Origin: Chloroflexaceae bacterium
GTDB lineage: Bacteria > Chloroflexota > Chloroflexia > Chloroflexales > Chloroflexaceae
Reading direction: 5' to 3'
Length of the DNA stretch: 64,000 nucleotides
Assembly: GCA_025057155.1 (NCBI GenBank)
Contig: JANWYD010000017.1
Span: 1-64,000, forward strand
The stretch's first letter is position 1; each line of letters opens with the position of its first letter. Positions 28,239-37,018 of this stretch are shown piece after piece. Under the pieces are notes generated by a model. That model was not told the origin of the DNA. It did no database searches and saw only the letters and a program-made list of their open reading frames with translations. The position numbers and the translations under genes are program-made.

Positions 28239-29786
28239 CTAGCGACGACGCCGATAGGGACGCTGGGTGTACTCTCTGGGAATGGCGACTTTATCAGGCG
28301 CTGCGTAATCCTCGCGCCCGGCGCCGCTGGCGCCCCGTCCGTTGCCATACGACGGCAAGGCGGAGCTGGCCGGTGACTGAGGGGCGACGCGCCGTTCCGC
28401 CGGGTTGTCGTAGACGTGGGGCCAGTGATAGATAATCCGCCGCGGCTCACCCGTAGCCCTGTCCACATCCTCCAGATCGTGCCCGGCCACCGTCGTGCGT
28501 ATCAGGTTCTTATCATTGTCAAAGATTATAACAGCATTCGATTCAATCATGCGACCGGGGTAGACGATAAAGCCGCTGCCAATTTTGACATTGTGGCCCA
28601 CCGCCGAGCCGAGCACCGGCATATTGACCTCGACAAGCTTGCCCTGGTGCACGACCTTGATCGGTTCGTTCTGGAGGTTGAAGTCTGTAAAACAGTTATT
28701 GGCCCCGATAAAAGTATTGCGCCCGACCACGCACAGTTGAAGGGTGGAATTCTGCGCCACCATGCTGTTCTCCATCAATGTGGTCATAAACAAGCCGGCA
28801 TTGAAGGGCAGGAAGCAGCGATCGCTCACCACGCTCAACATAATCTGGGCGCCTTGCATAATGTTGACGCCGTTTCCGATAATGCTGTTGGCGATAACGA
28901 CGCCGGGACCGATGTACACATCATCACCAATAATGGTGGGGCCGTGAATAATCGCGGTGGGATCAATCGAACAGCGTTTGCCGACTTTGACCAGCGCCTT
29001 CGAAGCAAGAAAATGGTTCCGCCAGGGCGCCTCAAAGGGATTGAGCTGTTGCCAGAGGGTCGCCAGAGAAAACCCGAGTTTTTCCAGGAAGATGCGCCAC
29101 TCGCCGGGCTGCCAGTGTCTGATGTTGGCCAGGCGCGCCTGGCTCATTTTCTTGTCCTGAGCTGCAGCCATCGAGAAGACGCCCATCAGCACATTGGCCA
29201 TGAAGACGTGCAGCCAGTTCTCAATCGAGAGGAAGGCGCGAATAGGGATCTGGTAGGTCAACTCGCCTTTGTGAGCCATGTAGCTGGGGATGCGATAGTA
29301 CCCCATCTCGTGGCTCAGGGTTTCGATCACGAGCGGGAGGGGCGTTTCCCGGCGCCCGGCGGGGAAGTAGTACAACTCGGCCACGCGCACCGCGCCGCGC
29401 CGCTCCTGACCGTTGTGAATGTAGACCACGTCATCCTGCCGAACAATGCCCGAGCTGAGTTGCGTGGCATGCCGTTCGATGCTTCGGTCATCGAGGGTAA
29501 AAGCAATCTGGCAGGGTCGCCCCGCGGACCTGGCGCGGCGGATGAACTCGTCAATCAGCGCTGCATTAAAGTAGAGATTGTCGCGATAAACGAGAAGTTC
29601 TTCACTATCTTCAGGCGCAAATTGGGCAAGTTCATTGATAGAATCGATCTCAATACTGCCCTTGCAGTAATTCTTTAGCAGATCGCGCTGTAAGAGCCAC
29701 AGCGGCTTGTTAAGGATTCGTAATTCGCGAGCGGGCTCGGAAAATGGCGGAATAAGTGTTCGATCGCGAATAATGATCCGCTCCAT
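28239..29786 (-). CDS. Nucleotidyltransferase-like/left-handed beta-helix protein
   Basis: 515 residues; ATG 29786 with AAGGGA 8 bases upstream. The N-terminal 250 residues look like a diverged sugar-nucleotidyltransferase fold without an obvious GxGxRL signature. From about 270 a hexapeptide-repeat left-handed beta-helix follows (IIHGPTIIGDDVYIGPGVVIANSIIGNGVNI..., FIGANN, GHNVKIGSGFIVYPGRMIESNAV), as in GlmU and LpxA. The last 60 residues are disordered and Arg/Pro-rich, ending RPYRRRR. It heads the cluster with the REC protein and the giant kinase, so could act in envelope polysaccharide modification linked to signalling; that link is inference. Confidence 0.75.
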   Translation of the reverse strand: MERIIIRDRTLIPPFSEPARELRILNKPLWLLQRDLLKNYCKGSIEIDSINELAQFAPEDSEELLVYRDNLYFNAALIDEFIRRARSAGRPCQIAFTLDDRSIERHATQLSSGIVRQDDVVYIHNGQERRGAVRVAELYYFPAGRRETPLPLVIETLSHEMGYYRIPSYMAHKGELTYQIPIRAFLSIENWLHVFMANVLMGVFSMAAAQDKKMSQARLANIRHWQPGEWRIFLEKLGFSLATLWQQLNPFEAPWRNHFLASKALVKVGKRCSIDPTAIIHGPTIIGDDVYIGPGVVIANSIIGNGVNIMQGAQIMLSVVSDRCFLPFNAGLFMTTLMENSMVAQNSTLQLCVVGRNTFIGANNCFTDFNLQNEPIKVVHQGKLVEVNMPVLGSAVGHNVKIGSGFIVYPGRMIESNAVIIFDNDKNLIRTTVAGHDLEDVDRATGEPRRIIYHWPHVYDNPAERRVAPQSPASSALPSYGNGRGASGAGREDYAAPDKVAIPREYTQRPYRRRR

Positions 29787-30393
29787 TGGCGATCCCTTCC
29801 CTGGTTTCCGATAGCCGCCGGTGTTGTTGCCCTGATAAGCATGCCAGTCTACTATAGTCAGTAGGGGATGTTTCCAGCAAGCGTGAAAGATTACAATCTA
29901 ATGACAGATAATCAGAAAGATCGTGCAGTCCATGACATTGTACACGACGATAATCACCCACGTCAATGTTACTCTTGGGGGAGCACGAGGTTGCGACCAG
30001 GGCGCAGGCCGGTCAGGGAGCAGGCGCGAGAGAGGCGCCGATCCCCAACGAGGTAGGTGATTCTGGATTCTGGATTGCTATGTGTCGAGCGCGCGGGCGC
30101 CCGCAGCATCAGCGTGGCAGGCAAGGCTACGGCTGCTGCCGGGCCCGAGGCTTGCTTGTTGCGGATGGTGTGATGGACCGGATTATGGCAGAGCCGCGCC
30201 AGGGCGGAAAACCACGCGCGCTGCGGTACGTGTTCATATGCACCACAGCGCACACAGAGGAGCATAGAGGCTTTTTACAGCCCCCTGCGCGCTCTCGAAG
30301 GTTACCCGCTTGAGCTTTCGACCGGAGTCTGGTATAGTCAACCTCGTGAGAAATGGAACGCAAAACGCGCGACATCTGGGATGGCCGCCAGGT
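29787..30393. other. Intergenic region
   Basis: 607 bp between divergent genes. The part next to 29787 is AT-rich and probably contains the promoter of the beta-helix gene. A short GATTCTGGATTCTGGATTGC stretch (30060-30079) resembles the GGATTTTGG repeat elsewhere. No gene is supported. Confidence 0.45.
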
Positions 30394-30771
30394 ATGGCGA
30401 GGATACGACGGTGGTTGCCGCGGGTTCTGGCGTTGCTCGTTGCCGTGGAACTTGGCATGCTCAGCCCGTTGAACTGCGTGATCCACTGCCTGATCCAGCG
30501 CGTGCTAACCGAACGCCCGGCCATTGCCTGGTTCCTCTGTCACGCATATGGATGGCGCGGCGCTCTGACGAACATGACTGAACCCGCCGCTCCCGCCCTG
30601 GCCCCCGACGCGGTCTCAAATCTTACCCCTCGCGCGCTCTACGAACTGCTCCATCAACTCGCGCCTCTGCTCGTCGTCATCAGCATGCTGGCGGGCTTGC
30701 TCGTCCGCCGTCCTCCCCAGGGGTCGCCGTCTCTGACCTTTCCACCCTCTACCCCACCTCCGCGCCCGTAA
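30394..30771 (+). CDS. Small membrane protein of unknown function
   Basis: 125 residues if ATG 30394 is used, which puts a basic stretch (MARIRRWLPR) before a hydrophobic signal/membrane segment (VLALLVAVELGML). A Cys/His segment follows (PLNCVIHCLIQRV, FLCHAYG), then a second hydrophobic segment (LAPLLVVISMLAGLLV) and a Pro-rich tail. The family is not recognised. Position at the head of the copper-type genes, and Cys-x3-His-Cys residues after the first membrane segment, would fit a metal-related membrane protein, but this is a guess. Confidence 0.5.
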   Translation: MARIRRWLPRVLALLVAVELGMLSPLNCVIHCLIQRVLTERPAIAWFLCHAYGWRGALTNMTEPAAPALAPDAVSNLTPRALYELLHQLAPLLVVISMLAGLLVRRPPQGSPSLTFPPSTPPPRP

Positions 30772-31162
30772 GACCATCGAACACGCGGTATCGTCACGCC
30801 TGTGCTGTGCGAATGCCAGGACTGCGGTGAAACCGGCTCGCACTCTGGCAGGGAGCGGTTTTCATCCTCTTAGCCGGATGGCCGGTGGCGTCTGTTCAGC
30901 GCAGTCTGAACCCTTTCGCCGTGATTGGCTCGTGAACAGTGCGTTCCCGCGCCTCCCGCCGGGGCTTCGAGCTTAAGACGAACAAACCCGGTTCACAGAC
31001 TGGAGCATTGCTCAGCAAGGTTGATGCAAAGACGCGAAGGCGCCACGTGTCGGTGAGGTATTTATGCCAGCCCTGTGCGCCATTGCGTCGCAGCAGTCAC
31101 GGGTGATCGGGAAGGCCCGGTTCGAGGTATGCGAGAAATGCCGTAATGATGCCGAGACGCTT
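30772..31162. other. Intergenic region
   Basis: 391 bp without a supported gene. It includes GGTTCACAGACTGG (30989-31002), which matches the terminal sequence GTTCACAGAC of the MITE-B family described at 50367-50505, possibly a solo end. No riboswitch consensus was recognised. Confidence 0.4.
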
Positions 31163-31657
31163 ATGGTGACCCATATGCACGTGCACTGCCGCGCACTCCG
31201 TTCTCCGGTGGCAGCTCTTGTGACCGCCTCAATCATATTCGTGTTCCTGAGCGGTTGCGCCGCCCCGACTGCGGTGCTTGATCAGGCGCTGATAGTTGCC
31301 GAACGCCAGAGCGGCTTTGATCTGCGGCCTCCGCTCCCGGTGGATCTGGTTCGTCAGGCGCTGATCGCGCTCGATCAGGAAGATCCGGCGGCGGTACGCC
31401 AGTTGATGGCGCACTACGGCCCGTATCAGCAGCAGTTACTGGACAAGGTGCGGCAACGCTGGCCCGACCCATTGTTCGGGCGCCCCGACCTGGTCGTCTC
31501 AATTGGCCCCTATCGAACCCGCAGCGCGTTCGATCCGGTTCCGTGGGGAACTAGCGAAGTGGTGCCGGTTCGGATCCATTGCCAACATGGCGTTTTGACG
31601 CTGCGCATCACTGTGATGATGACCGGCGCCGGATGGCGCATCGCGGAGATCCGTTGA
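31163..31657 (+). CDS. Putative lipoprotein of unknown function
   Basis: 164 residues from ATG 31163; a second ATG at 31175 is equally possible. The N-terminus has a signal of the lipoprotein type, with VTASIIFVFLSGC as hydrophobic core and lipobox. The mature part contains a helical segment (AVLDQALIVAERQ, VRQALIALDQEDPAAVRQLMAHYG) and a beta-rich end (LTLRITVMMTGAGWRIAEIR). It reads like a small extracytoplasmic NTF2-like or DUF domain. It precedes the copC gene by 38 bp on the same strand and is likely co-transcribed. Confidence 0.65.
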   Translation: MVTHMHVHCRALRSPVAALVTASIIFVFLSGCAAPTAVLDQALIVAERQSGFDLRPPLPVDLVRQALIALDQEDPAAVRQLMAHYGPYQQQLLDKVRQRWPDPLFGRPDLVVSIGPYRTRSAFDPVPWGTSEVVPVRIHCQHGVLTLRITVMMTGAGWRIAEIR

Positions 31658-31695
31658 TGCAGGTGTGATAGAGATTTCGAAAGGAAGGTGTTCCC

Positions 31696-32193
31696 GTGTT
31701 CATCCGGCATGTATGGTTGATGGTCATAGCGATGCTATGGATGTTTGCCGTGACAACCAGTTCGGCGCTGGCCCATGCCCGTCTGATCTCCTCCAACCCG
31801 GCGAATGGGGCCATCCTCTCCGCTCCGCCTGACCGAGTCGTGCTGGTCTTCAGTGAAGAGCTGAAACCCGACGGCAACCTGATCACTGTCACCGACGCCA
31901 GCGGCAGGCAGGTGGACCGTGGCGACACGGCCCTCGATCTGAACGATCCGAAACGGGCCACGCTGACGGTCTCGCTCCAGGGTGGTCTTGGGAATGGTGC
32001 GTACACGGTGCAATGGCGCAACATGAGCACCGATGGCCATAGCGAGCAGGGCCAGATCAGCTTCAGCGTGGGCGCCGCCCCGGCGCCATTGCCGGCAACA
32101 GGCGCGGATCGGCAATGGCCGCTGATCGAAGCGCTGGCGCTCGCTGCTGCGCTGCTCGTTGCGGGAACGCTGCTGCGTCGCCAGCAGGCCTGA
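31696..32193 (+). CDS. CopC-domain copper-binding protein with LPATG tail
   Basis: 165 residues, GTG start at 31696 behind AAGGAAGG. After a signal peptide ending ALA, the mature protein begins HARLISSNPANGAIL; an N-terminal His is the CopC copper-site ligand. Then VVLVFSEELKPDGNLITV, YTVQWRNMSTDGHSEQGQISFSV (second His) complete the CopC beta-sandwich. The C-terminus is LPATG, a hydrophobic segment and RRQQA, which has the form of a sortase sorting signal. CopC proteins carry copper outside the cytoplasm for CopD import. It is directly followed by the CopC-CopD gene. Confidence 0.85.
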   Translation: MFIRHVWLMVIAMLWMFAVTTSSALAHARLISSNPANGAILSAPPDRVVLVFSEELKPDGNLITVTDASGRQVDRGDTALDLNDPKRATLTVSLQGGLGNGAYTVQWRNMSTDGHSEQGQISFSVGAAPAPLPATGADRQWPLIEALALAAALLVAGTLLRRQQA

Positions 32194-32201
32194 GCATACG
32201 C

Positions 32202-33692
32202 ATGCACATTGTGGATAAAAACCTCGTACTCCTGGCGCTCGTGTGCCTGGGGATGATCGCCAGCGCGCGCGACGTATGGGCGCACCCCCGGATTATCGCT
32301 CTCGAGCCGCCGCCCGGCGCCCGACTTACCCGGGCGCCCTCGCAGGTAGCGATCACCTTTAATGAGCCGATCGAGGCGCTGAGCACCCTGGCGCTCTATA
32401 GCAGCCAGGGCGCGCTGGCGGCGCGGGGGGGCGAGCGCGATCCCGCTGATCCCCGCCGGCTGGTGCTGAAGTTGCCGCCCCTGGCGCCAGATCTGTACAC
32501 CGTGGGGTGGACGGCGGCGGGAAGCGATGGCCACGTGGTGCGCGGCATGTTCGTCTTCACTGTGCTTGACGCATCGCTAGCGGCGTCGGACGCTGCGCCC
32601 GCGCAGATGCCGGTTGCGCCCCCGGCGTCGGTGGTGCAACCGGATCGGTTGCCCCTGGTGCAGAGCCTGATCCGTTGGGGGTTGCTGCTCGGAGCGACGG
32701 GCGCGGTGGGGGGCTGGATTTTCTGGCCGTGGGTGGCTGTGCCGGTGCTGGGAGGCACAGTGATCGCCTCGGAAGCGGTGCGCCGCTGGCGCCGCTGGAG
32801 CGCCGGTCTGATACTCGCAGTGCTGATCGGAACGCCCCTGCTCTTCGGGCTGTATGTGTATGAAAGCACCGCCGACCTGGCGCTGCTCAGGCCATCCCTG
32901 GGCACGCGCCAGAGCCTGTTGCTCGCAGTGCGGATGGCGCTGGCCATAGCGCTGCTCGTTCTGACGGCGACCAGCGTCACTGCCGGGGCCATCCAGCGGC
33001 GCGCGCCCCTGGCGCTGCTTCTCGGTGCAGCCCTGCTCCTTACCTTCGCCCTGGCGGGTCACGCAGGGGCGAAAGCGGAGCCCGCGATGCCCGTGCTGGT
33101 GAACTGGCTGCACCTGGCGGCAACGAGCATCTGGGCCGGGGGGGTGCTCAACCTCGCGCTGGCATTGCCGCTGATCCGGGGAACAGACGGATTGCCCCTG
33201 ATTAACGCGCTGTTACGGCGCTTCACGCCGCTGGCGCTAGGGGGCGCTGCCGCGCTGGCCCTGAGCGGTGCGGCGATAGCGCTGCGTGAAATTCCCTCAC
33301 TCACAGCGCTCCAGGAAAGCGCCTACGGTCGCGCTCTGCTGGTGAAGCTACTGTGCTTTGGGGCTATGCTCGCCCTGGGGGCGTACCACGGGCTGGTCGC
33401 CGGGCCGCGCCTGCGCGCCGAGGCGCGCTCCTGGCTGGCGCGCCTGCGATACAGCCTGCTGGCCGAGGGAGGATTTGCGCTGCTGGCCCTGGGCGCGGCG
33501 GGAACGCTGACGAGCCTGCCCCCGCCGGTGGAGCGCCGGGGCCGGCGGTCTCGGCCCCGGCGCCGACGACGCTGGCGCCGATCGTGCCTCCCGCTGCCGG
33601 CGTTGTCTTCGATCAGATCCAGCCGGCTGGCGACCTGCGAGTGCGGTTGCGCGTCGAACCAGCCCGTCCGGGCGTCAACGAGTTCCAGGTAA
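32202..33692 (+). CDS. CopC-CopD fusion, frameshifted near its C-terminus
   Basis: 496 residues as read from ATG 32202, eight bases after copC. Signal peptide; CopC domain (HPRIIALEPPPGARL...GWTAAGSDGHVVRGMFVF, 26-130); then CopD membrane domain with about eight segments, including NWLHLAATSIWAGGVLNLAL and AYHGLVAGPRL with conserved His. After LPPPVERRG (around 33530-33550) this frame turns into Arg-rich nonsense (RRSRPRRRRRWRRS), while the -1 frame continues in protein-like sequence to 33943. A one-base loss in the run CGCCGGGGCCGG explains it, either as a real mutation or a sequence error. Confidence 0.8.
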   Translation: MHIVDKNLVLLALVCLGMIASARDVWAHPRIIALEPPPGARLTRAPSQVAITFNEPIEALSTLALYSSQGALAARGGERDPADPRRLVLKLPPLAPDLYTVGWTAAGSDGHVVRGMFVFTVLDASLAASDAAPAQMPVAPPASVVQPDRLPLVQSLIRWGLLLGATGAVGGWIFWPWVAVPVLGGTVIASEAVRRWRRWSAGLILAVLIGTPLLFGLYVYESTADLALLRPSLGTRQSLLLAVRMALAIALLVLTATSVTAGAIQRRAPLALLLGAALLLTFALAGHAGAKAEPAMPVLVNWLHLAATSIWAGGVLNLALALPLIRGTDGLPLINALLRRFTPLALGGAAALALSGAAIALREIPSLTALQESAYGRALLVKLLCFGAMLALGAYHGLVAGPRLRAEARSWLARLRYSLLAEGGFALLALGAAGTLTSLPPPVERRGRRSRPRRRRRWRRSCLPLPALSSIRSSRLATCECGCASNQPVRASTSSR

Positions 33693-33943
33693 GCGTTACT
33701 GACGGCGAGAGCCAGGCGGTCGAGACGCAGCTCATCCGGCTTAGCCTGACGCGCCGCGGGCTGGATATTGGCCCGATCGTGCTCGAAGCGCGCGATGGCG
33801 GTGACAATGGCACAGCCGTGGCCAGCGGCGTGCTGGGCATTGCCGGAGAGTGGGAGATCACAGTGCTGGTGCGGCGGGCCGGCCTCGCTGATGTGAGCGC
33901 TGTGTTTGTAGTTCCGCTTGCCAGGCAGACCGAATGGAGGTAA
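33541..33943 (+). pseudogene. Out-of-frame C-terminal domain of the CopC-CopD protein
   Basis: In the -1 frame relative to the CopD part, the sequence reads GPAVSAPAPTTLAPIVPPA (a linker) and then a beta-sandwich (FDQIQPAGDLRVRLRVEPARPGVNEF, VSVTDGESQAVETQLIRLSL, EWEITVLVRRAGLADVSAVF) like the YtkA/FixH-type domain found at the end of many CopCD proteins. It has no start codon or ribosome site of its own near the switch, so it should be the severed third domain of the same protein. Confidence 0.65.
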
Positions 33944-34080
33944 GCAAAGTGCATTACTATGCGGCGGCGCCGCATCGGGCCTGCCGTGAGTATACGACGA
34001 ACCTGCCAGGCCGTACAGGCCGCTATCTGAGACATGGTCGCACGAGAGCGGCTATGCCGCCATGGCCCCCTCTCGGCCCA

Positions 34081-34386
34081 TCACGACGTTGCCGTGGCCA
34101 CCAGGCGCTCCCCGGCGTGGCGCGCCCCGGCGATGTTGCGCGCCGCAGGCCCCAGTTCCAGCTCCGCATCCCGCAGATCGTGCGGGTCGAGCACCACGTG
34201 GTGCACCGAGGTCGAGCGCAGACAATCCATCCCCGTCGCCGCTGTGCAGATCTCCCAGCGCGCCAGCAGTCTTTCGTGAGGGTCGAGGATGCACAGGCGC
34301 TCCGCAGCGAAGCCGGCTTTGCCCAGCAGGACACATGCCAGATGCACGCCGTGGATTCCCCCGCCGATAATGAGCCAGTCGAGCAT
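34081..34386 (-). pseudogene. Truncated FAD/NAD(P)-binding oxidoreductase
   Basis: 101 residues. ATG 34386 lies one base after the rpmB stop and has GAGGAG 5 bases upstream, so it was a real, coupled gene. The N-terminal dinucleotide-binding motif IIGGGIHGVHLACVLL, then LCILDPHERLLARWEICTAATGMDCLRS, match flavoprotein mono-oxygenase-like proteins, which are usually 350-450 residues. The frame ends at 34081 after RLVATATS, and only about 140 bp separate it from the end of the copper cluster, so the rest of the gene has been lost. Confidence 0.65.
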
Positions 34387-34387
34387 G

Positions 34388-34630
34388 CTACTCCTCTACG
34401 TCTTTCAGCGTCAGGCCTCGGTCGCGCAGAGCGCCCAGCAACCCTTTCTTCTCGATCTCGCGCAAGGCGGCCGCGGAAAGTTTCAGACGCACGAAGCGCT
34501 GCTCCTCGGCCACCCAGATGCGGTGGTAATGGAGATTGGGTTCCCAGCGCCGATTGGTGCGACGCTTGGAGAAGGAGACATTATGCCCGTACGAGGGCTT
34601 TCGACCGGTCAGACTGCAGCGTTTAGCCAT
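34388..34630 (-). CDS. rpmB: Ribosomal protein L28
   Basis: 80 residues from ATG 34630, with AGGAG 8 bases upstream. Sequence is typical L28: MAKRCSLTGRKPSYGHNVSFSKRRTNRRWEPNLHYHRIWV, FVRLKLSAAALREIEKKG, then a short acidic end (LTLKDVEE). It is a 50S subunit component. The zinc-type Cys pairs of some L28 proteins are not present beyond Cys5. It is flanked on the same strand by two gene remnants (34648-34828 and 34081-34386). Confidence 0.95.
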   Translation of the reverse strand: MAKRCSLTGRKPSYGHNVSFSKRRTNRRWEPNLHYHRIWVAEEQRFVRLKLSAAALREIEKKGLLGALRDRGLTLKDVEE

Positions 34631-34647
34631 GGGAAGGCTCCTAAGGC

Positions 34648-34869
34648 TCAATCTATCCACAGGGAACTGGCCCGTGGGTCCCGTTCGCTATCCTCAACCA
34701 GGATCATCACGCGATCGCCTTCACGCACCCCGGCATCGCGGAAGAGACTGTGGTGCACATAGACATCTGCCTTGCTGCGCTCGGCGCCCTCTCCCTTTTT
34801 CTGCAGGTCGAAAGGGAGGGGCCAGGGGTTCTCAGGTGTAAGGTTTTCCGGCGCATCCTCGCGTCGCAT
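34648..34869 (-). pseudogene. Cold-shock-domain-like remnant joined to a MITE end
   Basis: 73 codons ending 17 bases before rpmB. The C-terminal 45 residues (SKADVYVHHSLFRDAG, VREGDRVMILVED, RASSL) resemble the second half of a cold-shock domain, with VYVHH at the RNP-2 position. The first half of such a domain (the RNP-1 KGFGFI strand) is missing. The only ATG (34869) and first 14 codons come from the MITE-A copy that starts at 34829. Best read as a broken gene; the cold-shock assignment is tentative. Confidence 0.4.
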
Positions 34870-35004
34870 GCCCCATCCGGGGCATTGGGACGCCCAACTC
34901 CCCCCGCTCCCGCGCGCGGGAGCGGGGGGACGGGGGGGTGAGGATCGTCAGCGCATGGGAATGCCGAGAACCGCTTCTCGCTCGAAAAACCCTACACCTG
35001 AGAA
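34829..35004. mobile_element. MITE-A copy 1 with 11-bp target duplication
   Basis: About 176 bp bounded by inverted ends: TTCTCAGGTGTAAGGTTTT on the left and AAAACCCTACACCTGAGAA on the right. The inside is GC-rich with a CTCCCGCGCGCGGGAG palindrome and no coding capacity. GGGGCCAGGGG directly flanks both ends (34818-34828 and 35005-35015), an 11-bp target site duplication. A second, inverted copy lies at 38515-38683. Confidence 0.8.
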
Positions 35005-35080
35005 GGGGCCAGGGGGAGGATGAGGAGGATCGCCCCGCGCCAGCGCGGGTCCGCCCGGGGTACAGGCGTCGAAGATGACC

Positions 35081-35911
35081 CTACCACACCGCCATCACGC
35101 GGGTCGGCCCGCCGGAGCCGGCGGCGATCTTGGGCGCTCCGACAAAGAGCGTCGCCCCGCTGGGCGGAATGCTCTCCAGATTGGCCAGGTTCTCCAGCCC
35201 CCAGCGGTTCGTCGGCAGGATAGTGTAGTGGACCGCAAAATCGGTGGAGGGGCCGTGGTCCAGGCTCAGGGTATCCACCCCGATCCCCGAAATACGGCGC
35301 TCGGTCAGCAGAAAGTCAATCGCGTCCTTGCCAAAGCCGGGAAAGTGCATCACCCCGCTGTTGTCAGTATTGCGGAACGCCTGGACGGAGCCGGCGCGCG
35401 CGCCCCAGCCGCTGGCCATGAGCACCGCGGCATTGTCGGGCAGGCGCCCGTAGCGCCGCTCCCAGGCGCGAATGTCGTCGGGCGTCACCAGGGCGTCGGG
35501 GTCGCGCGCCGCCCGCGCAGAGATGTCAATCACCGCCGCGGGGACCACCAGGGTCTCGATTGGAAGCTGATCAACGAATAACCCGTTTTTCGCGAAATGG
35601 ACCGGGGCGTCCATATGGGTGCCTGAGTGTTCCCAGTAGTTCAGGATGCTGCCGTAGTACCCGTCCTTATCGTGCGAGACCGCCGGTGTGATGGTGAACG
35701 GGGCCGCGCCGGGAAACAGCGGGAACTGGGTGCCGAGGCGGTGGGTCAGGTCGGCGACATTGCTGAAGGTGGTTCGCCGGATACGGGTGGCGTGGGCCGC
35801 GCCAGCGGGCAAGGCGAGGGCGGCAGCGGCGGCGCCGAGGCCGAACTTCAGGAAGTTGCGCCGGCTGATCTCAGGGTTGGTAAAGCTATCCAGGGTTCGG
35901 GGCGGGCACAT
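35081..35911 (-). CDS. Tat-exported cyclase family (kynurenine-formamidase-like) protein
   Basis: 276 residues from ATG 35911, behind GAGGAG at 8 bases. A twin-arginine signal is evident (ISRRNFLKFGLGAAAAALALPAGAAHA). The mature enzyme has the metal-binding cyclase motif HSGTHMDAPVHF (H-x-GTHxDxPxHF), an earlier DLTHRL start, and GIGVDTLSLDHG near the C-terminus. The family hydrolyses cyclic or formyl amides using Mn or Zn; the substrate here is unknown, and export argues against tryptophan catabolism in the cytoplasm. The gene is isolated, with OsmC upstream on the same strand 104 bp away. Confidence 0.88.
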   Translation of the reverse strand: MCPPRTLDSFTNPEISRRNFLKFGLGAAAAALALPAGAAHATRIRRTTFSNVADLTHRLGTQFPLFPGAAPFTITPAVSHDKDGYYGSILNYWEHSGTHMDAPVHFAKNGLFVDQLPIETLVVPAAVIDISARAARDPDALVTPDDIRAWERRYGRLPDNAAVLMASGWGARAGSVQAFRNTDNSGVMHFPGFGKDAIDFLLTERRISGIGVDTLSLDHGPSTDFAVHYTILPTNRWGLENLANLESIPPSGATLFVGAPKIAAGSGGPTRVMAVW

Positions 35912-36015
35912 GGCAGACTCCTCGGAGCTGTGCAGAGGCGACAAGTTGCGAACTGCTTTTGAGGTGCAGGGAGGATCGCAGGAAGGGCTTGCCCTCCATG
36001 TCGTTCACCGCGCTG

Positions 36016-36546
36016 TTACAGGCGTTCGGCGCGGCCTGTCACCGAAGTAGGCCGGGTCAACGCGAGCAGCACCGGGCAGAGACGGGCGATGTCGGCCTGA
36101 ATGGCGGCGACTTCCTCATCGGAGACGGAGCCGGCGAAGCGCAGGGTGTAGGTCAGGTCGGTGGGAGGAACGGGGGCGTCCTCGGTGACGCCGAGCGTGC
36201 CGCGGTAATCGAGCAGCCCGGCAACTTCCACTTCGAGCTGATCGAAGGCCACGCCGCGGTCGGCGGCGATGACCAGGGCCGAGTGGGCGATGCAGCTTGC
36301 CAGAGCGCCAAGCAGCAGTTCGGGCGCGCTCGGCCCCAGGCCATACCCGCCCAGGACCGCTCCCGCGTCGCTGACAACCAGGTGATCGCGCATGCGGATC
36401 GGGCGCACCCCTGAGCCGGCAGCCACAGCCACCGTCGCGCGCAGTGGAGTCGGGGCGGCATCGGGCGCGCGCAACTGGGCGCGGTAGGCATCTACCAGCT
36501 CACGTTTGCGTTTGAGATACTCGGGCAGGCTCCAGGTTGCGGGCAT
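36016..36546 (-). CDS. OsmC/Ohr family protein
   Basis: 176 residues. OsmC-type proteins reduce organic hydroperoxides with a Cys pair. A Cys lies in the helix LLLGALASCIAHSALVIAADRG and a second in IARLCPVLLALTRPT, the two expected positions. The sequence between (LEVEVAGLLDYRGTLGV, LTYTLRFAGSVSDEEV) has the usual strand-helix pattern. An N-terminal 45-residue extension (EYLKRKRELVDAYRAQL) is helical. ATG 36546 has only a weak upstream AGAAG. Confidence 0.85.
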   Translation of the reverse strand: MPATWSLPEYLKRKRELVDAYRAQLRAPDAAPTPLRATVAVAAGSGVRPIRMRDHLVVSDAGAVLGGYGLGPSAPELLLGALASCIAHSALVIAADRGVAFDQLEVEVAGLLDYRGTLGVTEDAPVPPTDLTYTLRFAGSVSDEEVAAIQADIARLCPVLLALTRPTSVTGRAERL

Positions 36547-37018
36547 AAACAGCTTCTGGCGACGCGCAGCCCCTGTCTGCGTCGAAGCGAGCGCGCCTCA
36601 ACAGGACGGCCCCCTCCTCGCGGCGAACGCGGCGCAATGCGTATAGGAAACTCTTCAGGATGAGGGAAAGGATACCATAAGGTGAGGGTGATTGTCAAGA
36701 CAAGGTTAAGGCGCGGGTGAGACGTAGGTTCCTGCGCCCGCTGGCGCATTAGCGTGGCGACGCCCACACGTGACGCCGCACGGGCGGCCGCCATGGTGAC
36801 ACCGTCCGGCACAGCGGCCCCGCCCGCCCACGGCGCGAACATTGTTGTGGGTGCCCGGGGATGCCCAACTGTTGCCGGCAGGGTCACGCGGGTTTCGCGC
36901 CCGACCTCGTGTCACCCCGAAGGCACGGTTCTGAGCCAACCCTTAATGTGGCGTTAAAAGGGTGTTTATGGAGGTGCGCTATGCTAAGGCAAGAATAGAC
37001 GCCGCTGTGTGAGTCAGC
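36547..37018. other. Intergenic region
   Basis: 472 bp between divergent genes. About 36650-36720 carries AT-richer sequence upstream of osmC; CCTTAATGTGGCGTTAAAAGG (36940-36960) lies upstream of the lipoprotein gene at 37019. No gene is supported. Confidence 0.4.

Noticed and set aside
30772-31162. Possible cobalamin-type riboswitch
   Set aside because: GCCAGGACTGCGGTGAAA vaguely resembles part of the consensus, but the conserved boxes are missing.
33541-33943. Separate gene after CopD
   Set aside because: No start codon or ribosome site near the frame switch, and its linker continues the CopD tail; a frameshift is simpler.
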